NCBI RefSeq assembly: GCF_039909015.1
Contig: NZ_CP150919.1
Span: forward strand, 2,890,501-2,954,500
Origin: Pseudomonas grandcourensis
GTDB lineage: Bacteria; Pseudomonadota; Gammaproteobacteria; Pseudomonadales; Pseudomonadaceae
Reading direction: 5' to 3'
Length of the DNA stretch: 64,000 nt
A program made the translations under genes and the position numbers. The notes below the pieces were generated by a model. It had not been told where the DNA came from. It was given only the letters and a program-made list of their open reading frames with translations, and searched no databases. Numbering within the stretch: position 1 is the stretch's first letter; each line of letters starts with the position of its first letter. Below, piece by piece: positions 1-8,392 of this stretch.

Positions 1-474
1 GTCCCCGGTGTGGATCAGCACCACGATGTTGTACTTGGCGCAGACCTTCATCGCCGGGCGCAACCAGTCCAGCGCCCGGTCCGGGCGGTAGCCGTGCATG
101 TTGGCGTGCAACTTGAGCATCTTGAAGCCGTATTCCTTGATGTGGAATTCCAGCTCCGCCGCGCCGTTTTCCGGTCCCCAGCGCGGGTTGAAGTTGAAGT
201 TGCCGATGAAACGGTCCGGGTATTTCACGCACAACTCGGCGACGTAGGACATGTAGTCACGCACACCCTCACGGCCCCGGCGGTTGCCGTCGCGATAGCC
301 GGTGTTGCCCGGTGGCGGCTGGATGAAGCCCATGTCGATGCGGCGCGGCTTGCCGTTGATCATGTACGGGCCGTCCATCAGCTTGAGCATGCGCTCGCCG
401 GTGAAGGGTTCGCCGGTGTGGCGCCAGGCCTCGTCGACCAGGTTGGTGGGGTGCAGATGGGTATCGATAATCAT
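1..474 (-). CDS. Amidohydrolase-2 family protein, partial (C-terminus outside window)
   Basis: The first 158 residues are inside the window; the 3' end runs off position 1. The protein opens MIIDTHLHPT, so the canonical N-terminal HxH metal motif of the amidohydrolase-2 (ACMSD/decarboxylase-like) superfamily is intact, and the next metal histidine appears in IHTGD at the cut edge. It is a close paralogue of the upstream gene at 479-1408: both share the blocks PFTGER, MDGPYM, NGKPRRID, PDRFIG and YRPDRALDW. The start is supported by an AGGAGC ribosome site, and only 4 nt separate it from the stop of the upstream gene, so the two are surely co-transcribed. Family members decarboxylate or hydrolyse aromatic and unsaturated carboxylates in the cytoplasm. 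The substrate here is unknown. Confidence 0.85.
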   Translation of the reverse strand, partial: MIIDTHLHPTNLVDEAWRHTGEPFTGERMLKLMDGPYMINGKPRRIDMGFIQPPPGNTGYRDGNRRGREGVRDYMSYVAELCVKYPDRFIGNFNFNPRWGPENGAAELEFHIKEYGFKMLKLHANMHGYRPDRALDWLRPAMKVCAKYNIVVLIHTGD

Positions 475-478
475 CGGT

Positions 479-1408
479 TCAGCTCCTGGCCAGTTGCGTG
501 GTGACGGGGCGCTTTAGCTGCGCCTCTGCTTCGCAAACGGTGCGTGGCGGCGGGGTCGGTTCGAGGCCGATCATCCGGGCGGTGTTGTTGCCCAGGTATT
601 CTTCGAGGGTGTCCTCGTCGAGGTTCAGGCCCTGCGGCGGCTCGTGGCACAGCACCTCCAGCAGGCGCAGCCACATGCCCGGTTCGTTCGGCGGGGTGTC
701 GGTACCGAAGAGGATCTTGTGGGTCGGCAGGACCTTGGCGAACTCGACGATCCGCGATTGCAGGCACCAGCCCGACTCGCAGTAGACGTTGGGCAACTCC
801 ATCGCCCATTGCATCGGTTCGAACACATAGACGCCGCCGGTCTGCACACCGAAGTGGGCCATGATGAAATTGACGTTGGGGAATTCCTTGATCATCGGCA
901 CCCATTCCGACGGGATGCTGTAGGGCCCGTCGCCGGTGTGCAGCTTGACCGGGATGCCCAGCTCGGCGCATTTCTCGAAGGCCGGGCGCACCCAGTCCAA
1001 GGCGCGGTCCGGACGGTAGGCGTGCATGTTGGCCTGCATCTGTACCATCTTGAAACCGTGTTCCTTGACGTAGCGCTCGATCGCTTCGACGCCGTTCTCC
1101 ACGCCGCAGCGTGGGTTGTAGACGAAGCAGCCGATGAAACGGTCCGGGTAGGTCTGGACCATTTTCAGGGTGTAGGCCATGTAGGCGTCGATGGACTCGC
1201 GACCGGTCAGGTCGCCGTCGGTCCAGGTGTAGATGGTGTTGCCCTGGGGTGGCTGGATGAAAGCTTTGTCGATGCGGCGAGGTTTGCCGTTGACCATGTA
1301 CGGGCCATCCATCATCTCCAGCAGACGCTCGCCGGTGAACGGGTCACCGTCATGCCTCCAGGCGAGGTCCACCAGATCGGTGGGATAGCAGCTGATATCG
1401 ATGATCAT
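479..1408 (-). CDS. Amidohydrolase-2 family protein lacking the HxH motif
   Basis: 309 residues starting at the ATG at 1408, behind a good AGGAGA site; a longer frame upstream lacks one. It is a TIM-barrel amidohydrolase-2 protein: H157 in KLHTGDG, H185 in FIMAHFG and D236 in FGTDTPP match the family's later metal/catalytic positions. The N-terminal motif is different. Where its tandem paralogue reads DTHLHP, this protein reads DISCYP, so both histidines of HxH are missing. It may therefore be a non-catalytic or structural partner of the downstream paralogue, or bind metal differently. The two genes are 4 nt apart. A nearby divergent LysR/molybdenum hydroxylase block suggests aromatic or heteroaromatic catabolism, but that link is contextual only. 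Confidence 0.85.
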   Translation of the reverse strand: MIIDISCYPTDLVDLAWRHDGDPFTGERLLEMMDGPYMVNGKPRRIDKAFIQPPQGNTIYTWTDGDLTGRESIDAYMAYTLKMVQTYPDRFIGCFVYNPRCGVENGVEAIERYVKEHGFKMVQMQANMHAYRPDRALDWVRPAFEKCAELGIPVKLHTGDGPYSIPSEWVPMIKEFPNVNFIMAHFGVQTGGVYVFEPMQWAMELPNVYCESGWCLQSRIVEFAKVLPTHKILFGTDTPPNEPGMWLRLLEVLCHEPPQGLNLDEDTLEEYLGNNTARMIGLEPTPPPRTVCEAEAQLKRPVTTQLARS

Positions 1409-1631
1409 TGAAGTCGATCTCCTGATAGCGGGGAAGGGAACCTTGCGGTTCACAGCAGCCACGTCCCGGGCAATCGGCCATTTCTATGCGCAAAGAATCA
1501 CGCATTCCCTCGCCTGGTCGCATCCGGCTCGGGACGCTGGCTGCTTGGGGGGAAGTATTGGAAGGGGGTGTCGGGTTCGTACAATATTAATTGGGCGAGG
1601 GGTTGATATGTGTTCGATATGGGGATGGCAG

Positions 1632-1708
1632 GATCAAAAGATCGCAGCCTTCGGCAGCTCCAACAGGAGACGAGCGTAGGAGCTGCCGAAGGCTGCGATC
1701 TTTTGATC
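1632..1708. repeat. Long palindromic repeat with 30-bp arms at the 3' end of the LysR gene
   Basis: Two perfectly complementary 30-base arms (1632-1661 and 1679-1708, beginning gatcaaaagatcgcagcc) flank a 17-base loop. The right arm touches the stop codon of the LysR gene. The sequence is of the 'gatcgcagcc..ggcagctcc' type found dispersed in P. fluorescens group genomes; a diverged copy lies at 30848-30922. It probably acts as a transcript end/stabiliser for the LysR gene. The rest of the 1409-1631 gap shows no other clear element; the promoter of the amidohydrolase pair must lie there. Confidence 0.8.
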
Positions 1709-2598
1709 TAAAGCAATGTGTTTTCAGCCAACTGCCGAACCGCCTCAACCACAGGCGCCACCCGTTCGGCCTGCCCCGGTGGCCACACCGCATACAGGTT
1801 GTAATGCGCCGCAATCTGCGCCTCGTTCAGCGCCACCAACCGACCGCTGCGCAAGGCATCTGCCGCCAACAACCCACGCACCAGTCCCGCACCGACGCCG
1901 GCCTCGGCAGCCGCTATCAGATTGGCCGCATTATCAAACACCACCCGCGCCGGCGGTTCGGAGGGATCCATGCCCGCCGCATCCAGCCAGGGAATCCACG
2001 AGCGCCGCGTGTAACCCAGCAATGGCAATTTAAGGATCTGCGCCGGGCTCAACGGCAGCTCCAGACCATGGCGCTCCAGCAGCGCCGGTGAGGCCACCGC
2101 CATCACCCGGTCCCCGCAAATCTGCGTCATCTCGCAGTCGTCCCAATCGCCATAACCGTAGCGCAGGGCCAGGTCCACCCGTTCGAATGCACTGCGGTCC
2201 GAGCGTGGCATCGACAACAGCACCACCTCATGATCGGGCAACAGGTCCAGCAACTGCGGCAGGCGCGGATTGAGCCAGCTCTGGGCCAGTTCGCTGTCGA
2301 TGTCGAGGGTCAGGCGCTGGGCCACGCTGCGGTTCTTCACCGAAGACAGCGCCCGGTCGATCTGCGCCAAACCGTCGGACAGCACACTGGCGAACAGTTG
2401 CCCGGCGTCGGTCAGGTTGCTGCCGCCGCCTTCGCGCACGAACAGCGGCTGGCCGATGAAGTCTTCAAGGGCGCGGATCTGCTGGCTGATGGCGCTGTGG
2501 GTCAGGTCGAGTTTGCGCGCCGCACTGGAGAAACTGCCGCTGCGCGCCGCCTGGATGAACGCGCTCATGGACTGCACCGACGGGTATCGCTTGTACAT
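1708..2598 (-). CDS. LysR-family transcriptional regulator (GcvA-like)
   Basis: 296 residues from the ATG at 2598; the longer open frame upstream runs into the neighbouring divergent gene and is not used. The N-terminal winged HTH is clear: [20 protein letters not shown], then [18 protein letters not shown] and QPLFVR. A periplasmic-binding-like effector domain follows. The HTH style and length resemble the GcvA/AmpR subgroup. It is divergent from the molybdenum hydroxylase pair at 2717-5385 with a 118-base gap between the starts, the usual layout for a LysR protein controlling its neighbour and itself. The effector is unknown. Confidence 0.9.
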   Translation of the reverse strand: MYKRYPSVQSMSAFIQAARSGSFSSAARKLDLTHSAISQQIRALEDFIGQPLFVREGGGSNLTDAGQLFASVLSDGLAQIDRALSSVKNRSVAQRLTLDIDSELAQSWLNPRLPQLLDLLPDHEVVLLSMPRSDRSAFERVDLALRYGYGDWDDCEMTQICGDRVMAVASPALLERHGLELPLSPAQILKLPLLGYTRRSWIPWLDAAGMDPSEPPARVVFDNAANLIAAAEAGVGAGLVRGLLAADALRSGRLVALNEAQIAAHYNLYAVWPPGQAERVAPVVEAVRQLAENTLL

Positions 2599-2716
2599 GC
2601 TGTTAGTCCTACTTACACAGGATGGCAGAAATCGTCGCTGGCCCGATTTTCCCAAGGCTTCCAATAATCGATCACCAGGCCTGCACAAAGACGGGCCGCT
2701 CTCTTGGAGCCTGACA

Positions 2717-3181
2717 ATGATCGAATTCACGGTAAACGGCGAACGACGCGAGCTGGCAGAGACATCGCCCTCCACGCCCTTGTTATGGGTGTTGCGTGAC
2801 CACTTGAAACTCACCGGCACCAAGTTCGGCTGCGGCATGGGCCTGTGCGGTGCCTGCACCGTACACCTGGACGGCGTCGCGGTGCGCTCCTGCCAGCTGC
2901 CGGTCGCCGCCGTGGCGGGGCACCGCATCACCACCATCGAAGGCTTGTCGCCGACTGAGCAGCATCCGTTGCAACTGGCCTGGGTTGCCGAAGATGTGCC
3001 GCAATGCGGTTACTGTCAATCGGGTCAGATCATGTCCGCCGCCGCGCTGCTCAACACAGGTGCCGCGGTGACCGACGATTCGATCAGCAATGCCATGTCC
3101 GGCAACCTGTGCCGCTGCGGTACCTACGGTCGGATCAACAAAGCGATCAAGCGCGCGGCCAACGCGCCGAAGGAGGCGTGA
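2717..3181 (+). CDS. (2Fe-2S)-binding small subunit of a molybdenum hydroxylase, IorA-like
   Basis: 154 residues. The N-terminal plant-ferredoxin-type domain holds one [2Fe-2S] cluster ([11 protein letters not shown]), and the C-terminal helical domain holds the second (QCGYCQSGQ and GNLCRCGTY). This is the electron-transfer subunit of xanthine-oxidase-family enzymes of the isoquinoline 1-oxidoreductase type. The start at 2717 follows TTGGAG. Its TGA overlaps the ATG of the molybdopterin subunit (TGATG at 3179-3183), implying translational coupling. No FAD subunit is encoded alongside, as expected for the IorAB/NicAB type, which passes electrons to a cytochrome. No cytochrome gene lies next to it. 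Confidence 0.92.
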   Translation: MIEFTVNGERRELAETSPSTPLLWVLRDHLKLTGTKFGCGMGLCGACTVHLDGVAVRSCQLPVAAVAGHRITTIEGLSPTEQHPLQLAWVAEDVPQCGYCQSGQIMSAAALLNTGAAVTDDSISNAMSGNLCRCGTYGRINKAIKRAANAPKEA

Positions 3182-5385
3182 TGACGATCTCCCCGATGGA
3201 TCTTTCGCGGCGCGTGTTTCTCAAGCAGACCGCGACCGTTACCTGCGGTCTGGCCATTGCGTTTTACCTGCCTTCGAGCCTGGCCGCGACCGACCCGAAA
3301 GCCCCGGCGCCGGCCGGCGAATTCGAGCCCAACGCCTGGGTGCGAATCCTGCCTGACGGCACGGTGAAGCTGGTGGTGCACAAGCACGACTCCGGCACCG
3401 GAACGCACACCGCGTTGGCCGCTTGCGTGGCCGAGGAACTGGACGTCAACCCGATGACCGTGCAGGTGATTTCGCCGGAAGATCCGTTCTTCGAAACCTA
3501 CATTCACCCGATCTGGAAAGTCTTCTCCACCGGCGGCAGCACCAGTGTTTCGCTGGAATACGACCGCCTGCGCATGGCCGGTGCCACGGCCAGGGCGTTG
3601 CTGATCGCGGCGGCTGCCGAACAGTGGAAAGTCAGCCCCGACAGCTGCATCACTGAAGAAGGCCGTGTGGTTCATGGGGTGAGCAAACGCAGCCTGGGCT
3701 ACGGCGAACTGGTGGGCGTCGCCGCGCATCTGCCGGCCCCGGCCAAGGTCTCGCTCAAGGACCCGGCGCAGTTCAAGTACATCGGCAAACTGCGGCACAA
3801 GCGCGATGCCCAGGCCAAGGTTTGCGGGCGCTTCAAATACAGCATCGACGTAGAGTTGCCGGACATGCTGGTGGCGGTGATTCAACGCGCTCCCGTGCTG
3901 GGGGCGAACGTTGTGTCGGTGGACAGCGCGGCTGCGCTGCAGGTACCGGGCGTTCGCAAGGTGATCAAAGTGCCGGGGCGTCCCGATGTCCTTGGCGGCA
4001 ACGTCGAAGGCGTGGCGGTGTTGGCGGACAGCTACTGGGCCGCGCATCAGGGCCGCGAATTGCTCAAGGTGCAGTGGAGCGACTCGCCGCTGGCGGGTTT
4101 CGACAGTGATGAACTGGCCAAGGCCCAGATAGCGGCGCTGGCGGACAAAGGCGCGCAACGGGTGTCCGCGATGGCGGCGGGTGATGTGAACGCACAATGG
4201 CCGGGCGCCGCGAAGCTGCTCGAAGCCGATTACCGCATGCCCTACAAGGTGCAGAATCCGCTGGAACCGATCTGCATCACCGCGCAGGTCAAGGACAACG
4301 CCATCACCTATTGGGGCGGGGTGCAGGTGCCGTCATCGGCGCTGGAAGCGGCGCAAATCGTGTGTAAGATCACCAAGGACAACGTCACCATCAACGAGCT
4401 GGTGTCTGGCGGCAGTTTCGGCGCGCGGGAGGCCAAGTATTGGTTGTTCGAAGTCGCCTACCTGGCGCAGCAAGCCAGGGTGCCGGTGAAACTGATGAAC
4501 AGCCGCGAAGACGAAATGCGTTCATTGTTCATGCACCCGGCCACGCTGCACCGGGCCAAAGGTGCGCTGGATGCGCAGGGCCGCTTGACCGCGTTGCGGC
4601 TTGAGGCGGTGTCGCCGGCCTCGCCGGAACAGTGGGAGCCGGGCTATTTCGAGCGCCCCGACAAAATGGACTACAGCACCACGGAAGCCATCACCGCGTG
4701 GGATTTCGCCTATCGCCCGGCTAACCTCGACCTGACGTGGGTCAGGCACGAGAGCCAGGTGCTCAGCGGCTGGTATCGCTCGGTGAGCTTCATTCCCAAC
4801 GTGTTCGCCGTGGAAAGCTTCATGGATGAACTGGCCCATGGCGCCGGGCAAGACCCGTTGGCCTTCCGCCTGGCCAACATGCAGGACCGGCCACGGCATG
4901 TCGCCGTTTTGAAAAGCGCCGCCGAACGCGCCGGTTGGGGCCAGCCGCTGCCCGAAGGCACGGCGCTGGGGATCGCCACCAACCAGGGATACACCAGCTT
5001 CATTGCGGTGGTTGCGCGCCTGTCGCAAAAGGACGGCGCGATCAAGGTCGAGAAGCTCACCTGTGTGGTCGATTGCGGCCTGGCGGTGTCGCCAGGCGGC
5101 GTCGAAGAGCAGATCTACGGCGGCTTGATGTGGGGGCTCGGCCACGCACTGTTCGACCGGATGGACATCAAACAGGGCAGGGTGGTGCAGAGCAACTTCC
5201 ATGATTACCGGGTGACGCGCATGTCGGATATGCCGGCGGTGGACATCCTGGTCGTCGATGGCGAACCAAGTAAACCCGGTGGCGTTGGCGAGCTGGGCAG
5301 CCCGTCGGTGGCCCCGGCCATTGCCAATGCCCTGTTCAGCCTGACCGGGGTGCGTCAGCGCTCTACACCGCTGAACCTGGGATAA
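3181..5385 (+). CDS. Molybdopterin large subunit of an IorB-like hydroxylase, Tat-targeted
   Basis: 734 residues from the ATG overlapping the stop of the iron-sulphur subunit. The N-terminus carries a twin-arginine signal (SRRVFLKQ, then a hydrophobic stretch ending SSLAA), so the complex is probably exported folded. The body is the aldehyde oxidase/xanthine dehydrogenase molybdopterin domain; the motif GGVGELGSPSVAPA near the C-terminus carries the catalytic glutamate. Family members (isoquinoline 1-oxidoreductase, membrane aldehyde dehydrogenases, nicotinate hydroxylase) hydroxylate N-heterocycles or oxidise aldehydes. The substrate cannot be read from sequence. It is flanked by two LysR genes. 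Confidence 0.9.
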   Translation: MTISPMDLSRRVFLKQTATVTCGLAIAFYLPSSLAATDPKAPAPAGEFEPNAWVRILPDGTVKLVVHKHDSGTGTHTALAACVAEELDVNPMTVQVISPEDPFFETYIHPIWKVFSTGGSTSVSLEYDRLRMAGATARALLIAAAAEQWKVSPDSCITEEGRVVHGVSKRSLGYGELVGVAAHLPAPAKVSLKDPAQFKYIGKLRHKRDAQAKVCGRFKYSIDVELPDMLVAVIQRAPVLGANVVSVDSAAALQVPGVRKVIKVPGRPDVLGGNVEGVAVLADSYWAAHQGRELLKVQWSDSPLAGFDSDELAKAQIAALADKGAQRVSAMAAGDVNAQWPGAAKLLEADYRMPYKVQNPLEPICITAQVKDNAITYWGGVQVPSSALEAAQIVCKITKDNVTINELVSGGSFGAREAKYWLFEVAYLAQQARVPVKLMNSREDEMRSLFMHPATLHRAKGALDAQGRLTALRLEAVSPASPEQWEPGYFERPDKMDYSTTEAITAWDFAYRPANLDLTWVRHESQVLSGWYRSVSFIPNVFAVESFMDELAHGAGQDPLAFRLANMQDRPRHVAVLKSAAERAGWGQPLPEGTALGIATNQGYTSFIAVVARLSQKDGAIKVEKLTCVVDCGLAVSPGGVEEQIYGGLMWGLGHALFDRMDIKQGRVVQSNFHDYRVTRMSDMPAVDILVVDGEPSKPGGVGELGSPSVAPAIANALFSLTGVRQRSTPLNLG

Positions 5386-5390
5386 CGGGC

Positions 5391-6284
5391 ATGGACCTGC
5401 GCTTGCTGAGGTACTTCATGGCCCTGGCCGAAGAGCTGCATTTCGGCCGGGCCGCCACCCGCCTGCATATCTGCCAGCCACCCCTGAGCCAGCAGATTCG
5501 TCTGCTGGAGGAGGAACTGGGCACGCCGTTGTTCGAGCGCAGCCATCACCGGGTCGAGTTGACCGCCGCCGGGCAAATGCTCAAGGAGCAGGCGCCGTTG
5601 GTGTTCGAACAACTCAACCGCGCGTTGGACCTGACGCGCCAGACTGGCCGTGGCCAGTTGGGCGAACTGGAAATCGGCATGATCAGCTCAGTGATGGTCG
5701 GCGTGCTGCCACGGGCCTTGCACCTGTTTCGCGAGCGTTATCCGCAGGTGAACTGGCGCCTGCATGAGATGACCCCGGCGGCGCAGGTCAAGGCGCTCAA
5801 GGAGAAACGCATCGACGCCTGCGTGTTCCGGGTCGGCTATGACGATCCGCAGTTGCGCAATGAACTGCTGATCTACGAGCCGATCCGGGTGGTCATGCCG
5901 GTTGATCATCCGCTGGCAAAGCGCGAAGCCCTGGCGCCGTCGGATCTGGCTCAGGAGCCATTCGTCGCCTTGGAATTGAAGCAATCGCGGTTCGCCGATT
6001 TTCTGTTCCAGTGCTGCATCCAGGCCGGCTTCACCCCGCAGATCCGCCAGCAGGTGATCGAGGTGCAAACCTTGCTCAGCCTGGTGCGGGCCGGTTTCGG
6101 CGTGGCGTTGCTGCCTGCATCCATCGAGCAATTGGCGCCGGCGGGCCTGGTGTTCCGGCGCCTGACCCCGGCGTTGCCGGAGGTGCCGCTGTATGCCACG
6201 TACCGCGCGGACGATGATTCGCCGGTGCTCAAGCTGTTTCTCGATACGTTGCGCGAGCTGGTCGTACAAGATCGAATGGTTTGA
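5391..6284 (+). CDS. LysR-family regulator (BenM/CatR-like)
   Basis: 297 residues. The N-terminal HTH is typical of the CatR/BenM/CbbR branch: MDLRLLRYFMALAEELHFGR, AATRLHICQPPLSQQIRLLE, then FERSHHRVELT. A substrate-binding-like effector domain follows. It starts 5 bases after the stop of the molybdopterin subunit, so it belongs to the same transcript as the hydroxylase genes. That block thus has two LysR genes, one divergent and one co-transcribed. Many members of this branch respond to aromatic acids or muconates. Confidence 0.9.
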   Translation: MDLRLLRYFMALAEELHFGRAATRLHICQPPLSQQIRLLEEELGTPLFERSHHRVELTAAGQMLKEQAPLVFEQLNRALDLTRQTGRGQLGELEIGMISSVMVGVLPRALHLFRERYPQVNWRLHEMTPAAQVKALKEKRIDACVFRVGYDDPQLRNELLIYEPIRVVMPVDHPLAKREALAPSDLAQEPFVALELKQSRFADFLFQCCIQAGFTPQIRQQVIEVQTLLSLVRAGFGVALLPASIEQLAPAGLVFRRLTPALPEVPLYATYRADDDSPVLKLFLDTLRELVVQDRMV

Positions 6285-6291
6285 CACAAAT

Positions 6292-6323
6292 CCTGTGGGA
6301 GCGAGCAACCTCGCTCCCACAGG
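6292..6323. repeat. REP-type palindrome
   Basis: Two 14-base arms (cctgtgggagcgag at 6292-6305 and its complement at 6310-6323) around a 4-base loop, 8 bases after the LysR stop. It is the common 'tgtgggagcgagc' repeat of this group and may end or protect the upstream transcript. Confidence 0.85.
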
Positions 6324-6391
6324 AGTATTTGCACTATCGTAAACCCGGGCGGTCTTAGTCCTCACAGGGTCCCAACATTTGTGGAGTCGTA

Positions 6392-7033
6392 ATGAGCCAT
6401 GACGTCCTGACCACGGAAACCGATCGCCGCCAGTTGCAGCAAATCATCGCCGACCAGTCCGACGGAGTGATTCTGCTGGACCCCAACCAGCGCATCCTGT
6501 GGGCCAATGATGCCGCGCTGGCCATGCACGGCGCAGTGCAAATCAGCGATCTGGGCAGCAACGCCAAGGCCTATGTCAAACGCTTCGCCCTGCGTTATCG
6601 CAACAATCACCTCGTGCCGGCCGACAGCTACCCGATCAATCGGGTGGCCCGTGGCGAGACGTTCAGCGATGTGCTGGTGGAGGTGACATCGGCGGGGGAC
6701 AAAGAGCGCACGTGGGTCCATCGCGTGCGCAGCCTGGTATTGGCTGACAGCCGTGGCAAGCCGGAATCGCTGGTGTTGATCATGGACGATGTCACCGACC
6801 GGGCCAGCACCGGGCAATTGACCGCCCGTGAGCGCGATGTGCTGGGCCTGATCTGCGAAGGCCTGGCCGACAAGGACATCGCCGCGCGCCTGAAACTGGC
6901 GCCGAACACGGTGCGCAACCATGTGGCAACGGTGTATTCCAAGCTCGACGTGCACAGCCGCAGCGAGGCGATTGTCTGGGCTCGGGAGCGGGGACTGTTC
7001 TCTGGTGAATCCCGGTCGAAGGGGCAGGGTTAA
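6392..7033 (+). CDS. PAS domain-containing LuxR-family response regulator
   Basis: 213 residues. An N-terminal PAS-like sensor (residues about 15-135: QIIADQSDGVILLDPNQRIL and ending VLIMDDVTD) is fused to a C-terminal LuxR/GerE HTH (about 140-205: LTARERDVLGLICEGLADKD, IAARLKLAPNTVRNHV, YSKLDVHSRSEAI). There is no receiver domain, so it probably senses a ligand or redox cue directly instead of by phosphorylation. It stands alone between a REP element and a small lipoprotein gene, and its target is not evident. The reading frame stays open after its TAA (see 7034-7126). Confidence 0.85.
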   Translation: MSHDVLTTETDRRQLQQIIADQSDGVILLDPNQRILWANDAALAMHGAVQISDLGSNAKAYVKRFALRYRNNHLVPADSYPINRVARGETFSDVLVEVTSAGDKERTWVHRVRSLVLADSRGKPESLVLIMDDVTDRASTGQLTARERDVLGLICEGLADKDIAARLKLAPNTVRNHVATVYSKLDVHSRSEAIVWARERGLFSGESRSKGQG

Positions 7034-7126
7034 GGTACAAACGCACTATCGGTCAGCGCATTGATCGAAGAACTGCGTTACGAACCGGACAGCAGTTCCC
7101 TGCAACGGCCTGATCCGGTGATGTAA
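7034..7126 (+). other. In-frame, protein-like 30-codon tail after the LuxR stop codon
   Basis: Directly after the TAA of the PAS-LuxR gene the same frame continues for 30 sense codons and ends at TAA 7124-7126. The translated text includes LIEELRYEPDSSSLQ and uses GC-rich codons like a real gene. It has no good start of its own. It may be the surviving 3' end of a deleted gene, or an ancestral longer C-terminus cut by a new stop codon. The remainder of the gap to 7269 is AT-richer and shows nothing definite. Confidence 0.3.
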
Positions 7127-7269
7127 GAACTGTCAGCTTTTACGGGTGTTGGCCACGGATTGGGCTATAAATGATTCGCAGATATTTATTTTTTTGACAG
7201 GTGCATGGACTTTGCGCGCCGGTTTTGTTGTCACAAAAAATGTGTCTATCACTTATCGCGGGTCAACCT

Positions 7270-7491
7270 ATGAAAACTCTTGGGAAACGCGTTATCTCAC
7301 CTTTGTCGCTGACATTGTGCCTGGCGATCCTCGGCGGCTGTGCCAGTCCGCCACCTCCTCCAGCGGTCACTCCACCCCCTCCTGAACGCACCTGCCAGGC
7401 GATGGATAAAACCGATGTCCTGGGCGATGTACGGGCTGAAGACGGGCAGGTGACCCGAGTCACCACCACGACTCGTTGCGTCACGCAGTAA
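7270..7491 (+). CDS. Small proline-rich lipoprotein
   Basis: 73 residues. A basic N-terminus (MKTLGKR), a hydrophobic stretch and a lipobox ending LGGC at about residue 25 make a type II signal peptide. The mature part begins with a run of prolines (SPPPPPAVTPPPP) and ends with a short conserved-looking segment containing one Cys (RTCQ) and a second near the C-terminus (TTRCVTQ). The protein is expected to be lipid-anchored in the envelope. Function unknown. Its start is ATG 7270; an in-frame ATG at 7201 gives a poorer signal peptide. It appears monocistronic. Confidence 0.7.
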   Translation: MKTLGKRVISPLSLTLCLAILGGCASPPPPPAVTPPPPERTCQAMDKTDVLGDVRAEDGQVTRVTTTTRCVTQ

Positions 7492-7540
7492 ATCCGGGTG
7501 TTGCGCTGTACAACAACCCCGACTTGCTCGGGGTATATCT

Positions 7541-7566
7541 CTGTGGGAGCAGGCTCGCTCCCACAG
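7541..7566. repeat. REP-type palindrome
   Basis: ctgtgggagc (7541-7550) and its complement (7557-7566) around a 6-base loop. It lies between the convergent lipoprotein and SDR genes, so it is well placed as a bidirectional transcript end. Confidence 0.8.
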
Positions 7567-7587
7567 GGATTTGTGCTGTTCAGACGA

Positions 7588-8355
7588 TCAGGACAGGAAC
7601 CCGCCATCCACATTCAGCGAAACGCCGGTGGTGTAGCTCGACGCATCGCTGGCCAGGTACAACACAGCGCCGGCCATTTCGCTCGGGTCAGCCACGCGCT
7701 TGAGCGGGATCTGTTGCAACGCGGTGTTCAGGATGGCTTCGTTTTTCACCAACGCCGAGGCGAACTTGGTGTCGGTCAGGCCCGGCAGCAAGGCATTGCA
7801 GCGAATCCCGAATTGCGCGCATTCCTTGGCGAAGACTTTGGTCATGTTGATGACCGCTGCCTTGGTCACCGAGTAGATGCCCTGGAAGATGCCCGGCGAA
7901 ACGCCGTTGATCGAGGCCACGTTGATGATGCTGCCGCCGCCGTTTTCGCGCATCAGCTTGCCGGCTTCGACCGACATGAAGAAGTAGCCGCGGATGTTCA
8001 CGTCGACGGTTTTCTGGAAGGCGCTGAGGTCGGTGTCCAGCACGTTGCAGAACTGCGGGTTGGTCGCGGCGTTGTTGACCAGGATGTCCAGGCGGCCGAA
8101 CTGTTCCTTGATGCCGGCGAAGACCTGACTGATCTGTTCCATTTCGCCGATGTGGCAGGCAACGGCGGTTGACTTGCCGCCGGCGGCGATGATGGCGTCG
8201 GCGACGTGCTGGCAGCCTTCGAGCTTGCGGCTCGACACGATCACGTGGGCGCCTTGCTGGGCCAGCAGTTTGGCGATGGCTTCACCGATGCCACGGCTGG
8301 CGCCGGAGACGAAAGCGATCTTGCCGTCGAGGTCGAACAACTGAGTCTTGGACAT
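7588..8355 (-). CDS. Short-chain dehydrogenase/reductase
   Basis: 255 residues, classical SDR length. The nucleotide-binding motif is SGASRGIGEA (about residues 17-26), NNAAT stands for the NNAG motif, the catalytic serine is in NVASING and the YSVTK motif supplies Tyr and Lys. The C-terminus (GVSLNVDGGFLS) is typical of FabG-like reductases. It is the second gene of an operon with the phosphotransferase-family gene at 8393-9460 (37-base gap). This pairing is common in Pseudomonas next to acyl-CoA dehydrogenase genes and suggests hydroxy fatty acid or alcohol metabolism. The exact substrate is not known. Confidence 0.9.
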   Translation of the reverse strand: MSKTQLFDLDGKIAFVSGASRGIGEAIAKLLAQQGAHVIVSSRKLEGCQHVADAIIAAGGKSTAVACHIGEMEQISQVFAGIKEQFGRLDILVNNAATNPQFCNVLDTDLSAFQKTVDVNIRGYFFMSVEAGKLMRENGGGSIINVASINGVSPGIFQGIYSVTKAAVINMTKVFAKECAQFGIRCNALLPGLTDTKFASALVKNEAILNTALQQIPLKRVADPSEMAGAVLYLASDASSYTTGVSLNVDGGFLS

Positions 8356-8392
8356 GGGATTCCCTTGTTATGAAGCCTTGTGATGTTGCTGA

